Below are positions 31,867-40,578 of a DNA stretch of 64,000 bases, in pieces (position 1 is the stretch's first letter; each line of letters begins with the position of its first letter). The notes beneath the pieces were generated by a model. The model was given only the letters and a program-made list of their open reading frames with translations. It was not told where the DNA came from and did not search any database. Source of the DNA: Sphaerulina vaccinii (Eukaryota > Ascomycota > Dothideomycetes > Mycosphaerellales > Mycosphaerellaceae); assembly GCA_022570795.1 (NCBI GenBank), contig JAKUDP010000007.1:62001-126000 (forward strand), in the 5' to 3' direction. The position numbers and the translations under genes are program-made.

Positions 31867-32823
31867 CGCGCGCAATGGCCAAGGTCCTACTACTCCAGAA
31901 GATATCTTCTTCTACACTAGGGATTGATGACGACGTTCGAGGTGACCACGTCTCATTTTCAGCTCAGACACGTTCCGTTCACGTTTGATGTCGCTTGCAT
32001 GGTGCAGCAAGGCGATACCGCTCGTGGTGCTCAGCCTCAACTCCGATGTTGTGCTGACAGGCAGCCGGATGGCTCAACGCGCCGAGTCCTCCGCTACGAT
32101 CCTATATCCTAGGCGAGACGAGGCGAGGGCCAGTATGGTGGCAGTCCGGATCCAATTGATGATGATCTGGCCTGTATGTCCTTGGACGTCTTCTGATGGG
32201 GTTGCTGGTGCTCACCAGGAGCTCGCAGGTCTTCGAGAGGAGGAGTTCGTTCCCGCCAGAGCCGCAGCCAAGACTGGCAAACAAGGTTTGTTCACGAAGT
32301 AGCGTGGCAAATGAGGGTGCGGCTGACAACGTGCTCCCTGCGTGACTTAAATCTCTGCCCTGGAGGATGAACTGGTCAATGGTTGATGACTGATCGAGCG
32401 TCCGATGTCGAGTGGTGTGACAAGCATCGGATCTGATGTTCTGGAGTCTTCTCATGGACGATCACCAGCGAAAAGGATGAGGCCTGGCCCGTGTTCGGCT
32501 CGTGTGGTCTTGGTCGTGGTCTGGGCGTGAGGCTTGGGCACAGACGCGTGAAGAGAGATCGGCCGATCCATCGTCTGCAAAAACACCGCATCAACCACAT
32601 CTTCGAATCCCGAATTCGATGTTGACAAGCCGGTGTCTGAATGGGATCAGATGGGGTCGAAGGGCGCGTGGTATGTCCGGCACCAGGAAAGGAAGGGGGG
32701 AGCCTGGTGGATCCTCAGGCGGCAAGGATGCACGATACGAACAACAACATTGAAAAACGCGTCCGTTGATTGAACACAACTCTTCCTGAGCCCAAACTTG
32801 CCATCAGAATCCGACTATCAGAA
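31867..32823. other. Divergent upstream region, kinase and acyltransferase
   Basis: The promoters of the minus-strand kinase and the plus-strand acyltransferase gene must both lie here. The length, about 960 bp, fits long regulated 5' leaders. I see no gene and no clear repeat. G/C-rich AGGGG-type words occur at about 32690-32700. Confidence 0.4.
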
Positions 32824-34014
32824 ATGGAGAACGCAAGCCAGAATCACATTCCAAACAAGCCAATTGCGAAGCCAAAACTGGACTACATCGCCAACCTGAA
32901 GTCCTCCTTGACCGCACTAGTCATCCTCCATCATGCTGCAACGAGCTATGGCGGCGATGGCAGGAATGTCTATCAGTCTACGGCCCATCCACCGGGATCT
33001 TGTGCGGCGCTGATCGGCTTCAATGCCATCAACCAAAGCTTCTTCATGGGCACGTTCATGTTTCTTGGCGGCCACTTCTCACGCAAGGCACTGCAGCGAA
33101 AGTCCCCCAGTCAGTTCGTCAAGGACAGACTGTACCGGCTTGGACTTCCAACTTTTGCTTACACTGTCCTGGGTGCTTCTGCTGCCTTTGTAGTGCTTAG
33201 AGTCTGGAAGGGCGAGGAGGTCAACATGCGCTTCTTGCTGCACTATTGGAAAGGCATGCGAGGTGCTAGGGGACCGCTTTGGTTCACTGCGACCTTGCTT
33301 GCCTTGGATATCTGCCAAGCTGGCTTCGACTTGCTGGGGCGAAAGCACATGGAAGGGAGCCATTCCGAGTCCGAGTCAAAGTCAACGAGCGAGAAGCACG
33401 TTGCAGGCCTTTCACTGTTGTCATGTCTGTCACTGGTCAGTCTTGCCGACTTTCTCGTCAGACTCAAATACCCAATCGGCACAATCTTCACGCCTCTGAA
33501 GCTGAATGTCGGGTATGCTCCACAATACTTGGCAGCATACATCTTTGGCGCATCGGTCTTTGATGTGGGCCACGCCATACCATCTTCCGGCACGCTTCTG
33601 AGCTTGTCAGTCCTCGCCAGCGTCAGCAGTCGCTTCTTGGCGCGATCTTTCTTTGGCAATGCATCTGGACTGGATCTGGCAAAGGGCGGCTACAATGAGC
33701 TTGCGATTCAGTATGCTATCTGGAACGACTTCACAGGCTACTGTCTAGGCAGCGCTGTGCTATGTGGCTTTCAGAGATACGCTCAGACATCATGGGGTGC
33801 CATCAATGACATTGCATTTCCTGCCTTTATCGTACACATTCCGGTCTTGACGGTCATCGGTTGTGCTACGGATAGATGGTCTGCTGGCCCTATCGCGAAG
33901 ACTGCAGTCATCGGTACTGCTACAGTGATCACAAGCTGGTTCGTAGGCTGGGTTGGGCAGGGCATCTGGACAAGGCTGGTAGCTCCAAAATCGCACAAGA
34001 GCAAGAGCTCATAG
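32824..34014 (+). CDS. Acyltransferase-3 family membrane protein
   Basis: Single exon, 396 residues from the ATG at 32824. It opens with the family signature KLDYIANLKSSLTALVILHHAATSYGG, where the conserved His of the first helix is present, and continues with FNAINQSFFMGTFMFLGGHFSRKAL, the second diagnostic segment, and GARGPLWFTATLLALDI. About nine to ten hydrophobic helices are visible. These integral membrane enzymes move acyl groups from the cytosolic face to sugars, peptides or small molecules. In fungi several sit in secondary-metabolite clusters, but this one's substrate is unknown. It lies 2.7 kb before the UstYa gene, with two unknown genes between, so a link to the RiPP locus is possible but unproven. 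Confidence 0.85.
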   Translation: MENASQNHIPNKPIAKPKLDYIANLKSSLTALVILHHAATSYGGDGRNVYQSTAHPPGSCAALIGFNAINQSFFMGTFMFLGGHFSRKALQRKSPSQFVKDRLYRLGLPTFAYTVLGASAAFVVLRVWKGEEVNMRFLLHYWKGMRGARGPLWFTATLLALDICQAGFDLLGRKHMEGSHSESESKSTSEKHVAGLSLLSCLSLVSLADFLVRLKYPIGTIFTPLKLNVGYAPQYLAAYIFGASVFDVGHAIPSSGTLLSLSVLASVSSRFLARSFFGNASGLDLAKGGYNELAIQYAIWNDFTGYCLGSAVLCGFQRYAQTSWGAINDIAFPAFIVHIPVLTVIGCATDRWSAGPIAKTAVIGTATVITSWFVGWVGQGIWTRLVAPKSHKSKSS

Positions 34015-34579
34015 TCTCCCACGGCATTACGCTCTACCTTGCATGGTATGCAGCCATCTCCAATAGACTCTGGAGTATGGGATGCCTTCGGCACGACTAG
34101 CAGCCTGCTTGAAACGTCAGTACTCAGGTTGTTGAGATCACCACATTCAGGATCTCTCACAATCAGAAGTCGCCTGACTTCAGCTTCGTTTGCTGCAGCT
34201 GCGCGTTCGAGCGCCCTCATCTTGGCCTCCTGGAGACTACTCAGCATTGAGACACGAGCTTGCAGAGCTTGTAACATACATACGCAACATCCCTGGTCTG
34301 CTCTGGACTCCTGGTCTGCCGTTGCATTATTGCTTGAGCCTTCTCATGATCTCGCATCATCGCGGCAGCCTTATCGTCACTACTGGTCCCGTCATTCCAA
34401 TATGCAAAGCCTGCTGGTAATCGTCTTTCTGAGCCGTTTGCACGCCGATATGAGTACCGGTCTTCGTCTTCCGCTCCCGAGCCATATGCTGAATCTGTCG
34501 ACTCACGATGCTGTGCACTTCTAGTCTGCTCTGCAGATCGACTGGCACTGTTCTCCTTCTTTGGCTGCGTGGCTGTCAT
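33783..34579 (-). CDS. Unknown hydrophilic protein, 3' end antisense to neighbour
   Basis: Exon 1 is 34579-34284 and exon 2 starts at 34236; the 47 nt intron has a consensus GTATGT donor and GTAG end and is phase-consistent. The protein begins MTATQPKKENSASRSAEQTR and continues with charged low-complexity sequence, then RLPAGFAYWNDGTSSDDKAAAMMRD and a helix, LQEAKMRALERAAAANEAEVRRLL. I do not recognise a family. The frame runs open to 33783, which would overlap the last 230 bases of the acyltransferase gene on the other strand. A further intron near 34045 (AAG|GTAGAG) could end it earlier, so the 3' boundary is uncertain. About 249 residues if unspliced. Confidence 0.5.
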
Positions 34580-35619
34580 GCTGTGCTTTCAGTTATGCTG
34601 CAACCTCGTCTCAATCATATGATGCTTGCAACAGGCGTATGTCAGCCCTTTATCGATATCGTGTCACCCACCTCTGGCAGTCACGCAAGAGCCCTACTCA
34701 CTACTGGAAGGATCTGATTAGTGCTGCACTTCAAATCCGCCCTGGCGATCACATCAGGCGTCGCAAGCGTTCGAGATACGCAATGCATTGGTCAGCAACT
34801 CTGTCCATCATTTCCCACGTCTGGAACTCCGAGCCCACCAAGGCAGCTGCCCAACCCGAACTTCACAACTGTATACTGATCACAACTGGGTATGAAGTGG
34901 TTCAGAGATATCAACGCGCGAAGGTACACCAATACACTGCCGAGGTGTCTGTCTATACGGACTTTACGGATCAGCCTTTGTGTGATGTGCCAAAGTGGTG
35001 TGCCGCGAAGTCTAATGATCCGTAAGAATACGGACCCTGACAGGGCTTGGACATGAACCAATAGTTCATTCCGATAATGCACGCTCAGGCCCAAGAAGGC
35101 GGTTGCACTGATACCGCGACCACGGTATCTGGATCTGGACCTGTCACTGCGAATCCCGGCCGATATCCGTGAAGAAACTATCTATATGCCGAGGCGGTGT
35201 TGTAAGCAGCGATACACGAGTCTCTCCTTCAATGTACGTGCTCTGCATATAAGGAATCGACATGCGAGCTAGCAAATCGGGAGTAGACCATCCGTGTCAC
35301 TTGTAGACTGAAAGAAAGCACGATTGTTATGCAGTGGTCAAAAGCATCCTGGATCTGACTATCTATCGAGAATGTTACGCTGATCTCTGATACCATTGCT
35401 TGTGCTCATTCTCCGACGAATCAGTTGTACCGCAGCCTGAGCCTCGCGAAGTCTCCTCCTGCTCGCTCTGCTGCACATCCTCGCGCAGCGCTCCTAGGGG
35501 GTCTATGACCGATATAACATTTAATTTCTGTCGTGCTTCTGCGCACCAACGACTCCTTAGCCATGAACCCGGTAGGAGTGTCTCGATTCTGCCTGTACTC
35601 CAAGACAGCCTCGATATGA
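34580..35619. other. Intergenic, nothing recognised
   Basis: A 154-residue plus-strand frame at 34561-35025 has no domain, an atypical start and no intron logic. I treat the region as non-coding. Confidence 0.4.
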
Positions 35620-36201
35620 CTAGCCACTCTTCTTGACCACGTCCTCAACAACCTTCAGAAGCGCCTCGTCTCTCTGGCTCGCAAGCTCCATCGCCTTCTG
35701 GATGCGATTATCCTCTCTTCCTTCGATTGCCTTCATCAATTCCGCGAAGAACAGATCCTGTCGTCCGACCGCTGCTGCTTGGTGCGACTTCTGCTTGCTG
35801 GCGACCTCTCTACGAACTCTCAAGAAGTGTCTGGATTCACACTTCTTGAGAGCTCTCTTCATATCCTTCTTGAAACTTCTGGCATATTCGATGAGGGCCG
35901 CTCTGTCAGCCTCCCTCCTGCTAAAAGCCTGCTTGGCTCCCTCCTTCTTCAACGGTTCGGCAGTCTTGACCTGCTCGATGAGTGTCGCATTCTGTTCGAT
36001 AAGCTTGATGTTTACTTCCTTCGTCGCGATCATCTCCTTTTCGACTCTTGCGGCTAGGAATTGCTCTCTCGAGATGTTTGCCGCTCTGTCAGCCTTCCTG
36101 ATTCTGTTTGTGACCAACGCCAGCGACACACAGAACAGAAGAAACACAATAACAACAGTGGATGGAGTTATGTTGTCAAGTTTCCCATCGATGTGCCTCA
36201 T
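35620..36201 (-). CDS. Single-pass membrane protein with coiled coil, unknown
   Basis: Single exon, 193 residues from an ATG at 36201. One membrane helix at about residues 15-32 (STVVIVFLLFCVSLALV) is followed by about 150 residues of charged heptad-like helix, rich in Lys, Glu and Ala, with no Pro. The opposite strand is open over nearly the same span, but that frame reads Leu/Ser-rich sequence typical of a shadow of a coiled coil; the minus strand is therefore preferred. No known family. It lies 490 bp downstream of the UstYa gene on the same strand and could be a member of that locus, with no direct evidence. Confidence 0.6.
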   Translation of the reverse strand: MRHIDGKLDNITPSTVVIVFLLFCVSLALVTNRIRKADRAANISREQFLAARVEKEMIATKEVNIKLIEQNATLIEQVKTAEPLKKEGAKQAFSRREADRAALIEYARSFKKDMKRALKKCESRHFLRVRREVASKQKSHQAAAVGRQDLFFAELMKAIEGREDNRIQKAMELASQRDEALLKVVEDVVKKSG

Positions 36202-36688
36202 TACATTCTGAACAACGCGGCCGAGACCTTTGGGTACGTCGTAGAGCTGGTCTTTGAGAGAGCAGCGAGACTGCTCAAGGAAGGAAATTCGGACATGCTA
36301 GACAGGAATCAGTACGTATTGGAAAGAGGAGCGGGCCGCGAGGATAGCATACATTGAAGAAGACATCAGAGCCTTCATCTTATTCATCATGTTTGGGTCC
36401 AGCAGCTTCACCCGAGATTCTTGCAGTGACGATTGGTGGTAGAGGTCAGTGTCGTGCTGGAGAAGAGGAGCAGGACATCATGGAGAGGTGTAAAAGATAT
36501 AGCTGTGTGCGACATACGCAGTGAAGGAGCTCATGCTTCTTATTCATCTTGCTCCAACAATAGGAGGCGGATGACTGAATACTGGCGCTCTACGATCTGA
36601 TTGTCGTCGTTTGCAGCAGATCAGCGATGATGTAATGGACACAGGCCTATTCTTCGAACATCCAAACAATTGGACATGATGATAGCGG
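36202..36688. other. Spacer upstream of the coiled-coil gene
   Basis: No gene seen. It holds the promoter of the coiled-coil gene and the 3' region of the UstYa gene, both on the minus strand. Confidence 0.4.
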
Positions 36689-37576
36689 CTAGCTATGATG
36701 ATGCGCCATCTTCTCATCCTCATCCAACTCACTCATCAACTCCCAGTACTCCTTGGGTTGCTTCAACTCCTCGACCCACTCTGGCTTGGTATACAACATA
36801 TACGTCTCTAGATCCACGGCCTTCTCATCTCGATACTCAACCAATCGCCTCCAATCTTTGCACTCCCTCTTCACCCCAAAGTCCGGAAAAGGGTGCTCGT
36901 TCTGTTCTTTCCACTGATACGTTATCATACCCGTATCAGCCGTACAAAGCAAATGCTGCGTCAACATATCTGTGCAGTGCTGGAGATGGATCCAATCCAA
37001 TCTGCCTGTGGCGCTGCTCTTCTGGCCCGCAAGAGAAGGATGATTATCAAACGCCGCTTTCCTCACCAAATTGAGGCAGTGAACCTGATGAAAAATGTCC
37101 AATGCTCCGACGTATGAGTCCTCGCCCATATGCCAGATTGTGTCTTCGAACTTCGCTACCGTGCTAGGTTCTTTTCCTATCCGACGAATCTGGTCTGCAG
37201 TGAGAGGCAGAGTTCGAATGTGTTCGAATTGGTCCCATGCCGCTTCTATTTCGGGATCGGAGGGCAGAACACGCCAGGGTGAAAGGATCTCGCCGAAGAG
37301 AGAGCTGTTAATCTGTGTTGGCGACAGTGGGAGGTCGAAGTCTTCTAGGATGGGGCTGTATGTTGAGGTTGCTTGCAGAGCAGCGTTTCGTCGCCAAGCG
37401 GAAAATCCGAAGCCGACTGATATCGTGAACATCCCCATCGAGGATAGGAAAAGAAGGATTTTGATGCCAGTGAGAAACAGCCATGAAATATTTGGTTTTG
37501 GATTCTGGACTTCGAGACATGCTTCTTCTTCGAGAAGTGCCTCCTTAGATTCTGAATGTTTCTCGAGCAACAACAT
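36689..37576 (-). CDS. UstYa/DUF3328 family oxidase-like protein
   Basis: Single exon. I choose the ATG at 37576 (295 residues) over the one at 37684, because it gives the usual short cytosolic head before one membrane helix (about residues 30-58, ISWLFLTGIKILLFLSSMGMF). UstYa proteins catalyse oxidative macrocyclisation of ribosomal peptides in dikaritins such as ustiloxin, asperipin-2a and cyclochlorotine-type pathways. Both diagnostic HxxHC motifs are intact: HQVHC (about 163-167) in IFHQVHCLNLVRKA, and HLQHC (about 197-201) in WIHLQHCTDMLTQHLLC. The MGEDSYVGALDIFHQVHC approach and the GWRDC-like KRECKDWRRL ending also fit. Its neighbour at 38104, divergent across 527 bp, is a multi-repeat secreted precursor, so this enzyme probably modifies those repeats. 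Family certain; substrate inferred. Confidence 0.9.
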   Translation of the reverse strand: MLLLEKHSESKEALLEEEACLEVQNPKPNISWLFLTGIKILLFLSSMGMFTISVGFGFSAWRRNAALQATSTYSPILEDFDLPLSPTQINSSLFGEILSPWRVLPSDPEIEAAWDQFEHIRTLPLTADQIRRIGKEPSTVAKFEDTIWHMGEDSYVGALDIFHQVHCLNLVRKAAFDNHPSLAGQKSSATGRLDWIHLQHCTDMLTQHLLCTADTGMITYQWKEQNEHPFPDFGVKRECKDWRRLVEYRDEKAVDLETYMLYTKPEWVEELKQPKEYWELMSELDEDEKMAHHHS

Positions 37577-38103
37577 GATTGCCCAAGAGCAAACACTTGT
37601 AAATGTTGCTCTTCTCGCAGGACACAGTGGGCTGAACAGTAGAGCTGTCCAATCCAGCTTTGAGCAAGAGATATGGCGAGACATGCTTTAGCCAATGCAG
37701 TGGAAAGCAACTCTGCATGCACGCTATTTGCCACGCGATCCTCTTGATCCGCAATTGGCGATCTTTGCCAACTTTTCTCGAGGCAAGATCCAGCTACATT
37801 CTACACGGTAGCTGTAGAAGCATATGTCAAGAGAAGGTTGGATGATCTTGGCGGCTCGCCTTACGCTAGCACGCATAGCAGATTGCCGAATGCGGCAGGT
37901 ATGTACATGATCGTTACAGTAATGTAACATCGCTGTGGTATCTTGCTATCGATATACAATTCTACAGCTGCCATTACAGGGATCTGGCTGAGATTCGCAG
38001 TAGAGTATCACATCTTCTGAAAGCATAATAGCAAGCTGGTCCGCTGGTTCCAGCCCATTAACGACATTGATACAACCTCACAGCACCCATACCAGCACTC
38101 ATC
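37577..38103. promoter_or_regulatory. Shared upstream region of UstYa gene and peptide precursor
   Basis: The two divergent start codons are 527 bp apart, which would allow joint control of enzyme and precursor. I see no clear TATA box. A TGCATG word occurs near 37713. No operator could be assigned. Confidence 0.4.
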
Positions 38104-38497
38104 ATGCACTTCACCACTCTGTGCCTCTCTGCAGTGATCTGCTCTACCGCTCTCGCTGCCCCAATTTGGTCCTCCCCCAACACATACAATATCAAGACAG
38201 AGCGTGAAGCTGTCGAGGAGAAGAGAGATCCAATATGGTCAGCACCAGATGCCTACCAAATCGCAGAGGTATGTTCCATCTTGTGGCTTCCAGTGCGTGC
38301 AATCCGGGCCTGACAACGGTGAACAGCCACGAGAAGCTATCTGGTCCGCTCCAGATGCCTATCAAGTTCACAAAGAGCGAGAGGCAGAGCCAATATGGTC
38401 TTCTCCAGACGCATATCAGATTGCCGAGGAAGAGAAGCGGGAAGCTATTTGGTCTTCTCCGGATGCGTATCAGATTGTTAAGGAGTCAGATGTATAG
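38104..38497 (+). CDS. Dikaritin-type multi-repeat peptide precursor
   Basis: Two exons, 38104-38268 and 38327-38497, give 111 residues; the 58 nt intron (GTATGT...AACAG) is phase-consistent. A signal peptide, MHFTTLCLSAVICSTALA, is followed directly by five short repeats: APIWSSPNTYNI, DPIWSAPDAYQI, EAIWSAPDAYQV, EPIWSSPDAYQI and EAIWSSPDAYQI. They are separated by acidic linkers ending in ER, KR, PR, ER and KR, typical of Kex2-type cutting, with Glu-Ala dipeptides that a Ste13-like peptidase could trim. Each unit keeps Trp, Pro and Tyr, side chains used in UstYa-type cross-linking. The adjacent UstYa gene makes a ribosomally made cyclic peptide the best reading. An alpha-pheromone-like precursor is the main alternative, but the units lack the usual Cys pair. 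Confidence 0.85.
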
Positions 38498-38696
38498 CTG
38501 AAAATCTAGAGGTGTTGGGAACACGTCTTTCATGATGTTGAGAGGAGTGGCGGACCGCACTCTTGTGATGCAAAATCTCCTGATGATTGCTTCAGCTTAC
38601 TACCCTACCCTACCAACATTCTCATACTGAACAGGAATCCATTTGTCCGCTCTCAAAGCCCTTTTCCAATCTTGTGGCCTCCGCTCTACCTCCAAC

Positions 38697-40178
38697 TCAT
38701 AGCCGCGCGAGTAAGTGACCAGAAGCCGTCCCATCTCCCTCAATCCTGCTGCGAGTCTTCCTGACATGCACGCCGATTTCAGGCAATTGAAGCTGTCGGC
38801 CTATCATCGTATTGTAAGAGAACATACAAGCATCGTCATTCCTGCATAGGGGAAAGTACTTGAAAATTGCCCTAGCCTCCAGCAAGCGTCCACGCATGCT
38901 TTGAAGCTCCGGTACAGTTCTCGTATGTTCAGCTTCTCCTATTCGAATCCTTGGTGCTCTGTAATTGTGCCACCAGGAAGGTAGAGAGTTTCTTTGCCGT
39001 TCGTTGCGGATATACAATTCGTTGTTGAGGAATCTTTCCCGTGCATCGCTGGACATCAGCTTAAGCCATTCTGCTCTTTCTTCTGCTGATGGTTGCTTAG
39101 GCAGTGTAGTGTTCTCAAATCCAGCTTTGAACATGGGCTTAGGTCTCCCAGCAAGCAGATGCTCGAGATCCCTGTCCAAGTCCGCCAAGTGGTCTATCCT
39201 GATATCGCTCTGAAGCAGCAAAGCTGCTTGAGCCTCGATAGGTGGCCCCAGGAGTTCGTAGTCATACATTCCGAGAGCGACCACGAAGGTATTCCGGTCA
39301 ATCAAATCCTCGGACTGTGGCGGCGTTGTGACAGTGATCCCACAAGCTTCCAAAGCTGCCTTGTCAGCAGCATTAAACTTGGGATCTTGCGCGAAGAGTT
39401 CAGGCCGAGTACCAGTCTTCTCGTAAACCTTTTCGGCTATCCATTTGAAGATTGCTAACTGTATGATGACTCGTATCGCTCCAGTTTCTGAGTGGAATGG
39501 CCTTTCGAAATCCGTTATTGCGCCAAGACCAAGCAAAATGCCGCGTTGGAATTGCCAGCCTTCTGGGAGGTGTTGCTCGATTCGAGCTTCGAGTGACTTA
39601 CAGCAGTCGGATTCTGTCCAGCATTCCAAGGTCATGTCGAGGAAGTTGACGAACATCGCTAAGAAAGTCTCCGGAGTCTTCGTGTCTGCGATGCGAATTG
39701 CTTCTGTGATGACCTCGTCGTATGGCCCGCCAGTGTGCAGGGACTTGAGCCAGCTCGCTTCGTCACGTTGGTTAGACTTCTGCATGTATTTCTCGAATTC
39801 GGGTAACGAAAGGTGCTGCCACCCTTCGTCGTCAGACTCCTCATCACTCTGGTGTCCTTCAGCATCTAGCTGTGGATCGTTCAGATCATCTTCGTCTTGC
39901 ACGGATTTATAAAGTGACTCTGCTTGGACACTACTCTCCGATACTATGCTGCTGTCGTCTTCGGTCGCATGGTGCTCGCGAGCATGCGGAGACCCAGCGC
40001 CCTGTCGGACAGCAGCCTGAAGTTGTGGGCGCAGCAAGTTCGATTCTCCTACACTTGATGACGAGAGCAGGAGTGGTGCCACTCTCTTCTTTCCATCCTT
40101 GGTGATGGTGACTCGCTGCTTCAGCCCTCCTACTCTCTCGACCTGTGGGTTCTTTGGAGGCTTCACGGTAAGATCCAT
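38697..40178 (-). CDS. SRR1-domain protein
   Basis: Single exon, 493 residues, start MDLTVKPPKNPQVERVGGLK. About residues 210-330 show the SRR1-like fold: GILLGLGAITDFERPFHSETGA, then a helix QLAIFKWIAEKVYEK, QDPKFNAADKAALEACGITV, and FVVALGMYDYELLG near the end. SRR1-type proteins were named for a plant light/clock mutant and are found across eukaryotes; in yeast the homologue is linked to heme or chromatin-related control, but the biochemistry is open. The N-terminal ~120 residues are acidic low complexity (DDLNDPQLDAEGHQSDEESDDE). The C-terminal extension of about 120 residues is Arg-rich and typical of fungal members. Intracellular. Confidence 0.75.
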   Translation of the reverse strand: MDLTVKPPKNPQVERVGGLKQRVTITKDGKKRVAPLLLSSSSVGESNLLRPQLQAAVRQGAGSPHAREHHATEDDSSIVSESSVQAESLYKSVQDEDDLNDPQLDAEGHQSDEESDDEGWQHLSLPEFEKYMQKSNQRDEASWLKSLHTGGPYDEVITEAIRIADTKTPETFLAMFVNFLDMTLECWTESDCCKSLEARIEQHLPEGWQFQRGILLGLGAITDFERPFHSETGAIRVIIQLAIFKWIAEKVYEKTGTRPELFAQDPKFNAADKAALEACGITVTTPPQSEDLIDRNTFVVALGMYDYELLGPPIEAQAALLLQSDIRIDHLADLDRDLEHLLAGRPKPMFKAGFENTTLPKQPSAEERAEWLKLMSSDARERFLNNELYIRNERQRNSLPSWWHNYRAPRIRIGEAEHTRTVPELQSMRGRLLEARAIFKYFPLCRNDDACMFSYNTMIGRQLQLPEIGVHVRKTRSRIEGDGTASGHLLARL

Positions 40179-40578
40179 GACTGGAGTGTGTTGTTGTGGT
40201 TGTTGCGGTTGTTGTCGTTCTCAGTAATTCGACTGTTGTGTAGTCTTGAGAGTGCTTTGCGTGTATTCGAAGATACTTTGATTTTGGATTGTAGGAGAGA
40301 AGAAGTTGACGCAGACTATAGGTCATTTAAGGCGAAGAAAAAAGAAAGTGAGGACTTACACTTCGTCAAGATTGGAAGACGCCGGCTTCTCAACGGGATC
40401 ATACAGACACGTGCTTCCCCAGTGTTCACCCATGGTACGCGCGAAAAAGCCAATTTGGTAGGGCACTTTACCATCATCACCGCGTATAGACACGTGTTAT
40501 TTGATATTCTGCCCGGTGATGGTGATGCTCTGAACCTGTGGTACGGTTGTGCCGAGCTTTGTACCCTCCCGTCTTGAA
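40179..40578. other. SRR1 gene upstream region with TTG repeat
   Basis: About 40188-40220 holds an imperfect GTT/TTG trinucleotide run next to the SRR1-type start codon, probably in its 5' leader. Nothing else recognised. Confidence 0.4.

Noticed and set aside
35633..36211. 192-residue plus-strand frame opposite the coiled-coil gene
   Set aside because: Mirror composition of a coiled coil; the minus strand has a clean ATG, a membrane helix and heptads.
38104..38497. Alpha-factor-type mating pheromone precursor
   Set aside because: Repeats and KR/EA sites fit, but the units lack the Cys pair typical of filamentous ascomycetes and a UstYa gene sits next door. Kept only as an alternative.
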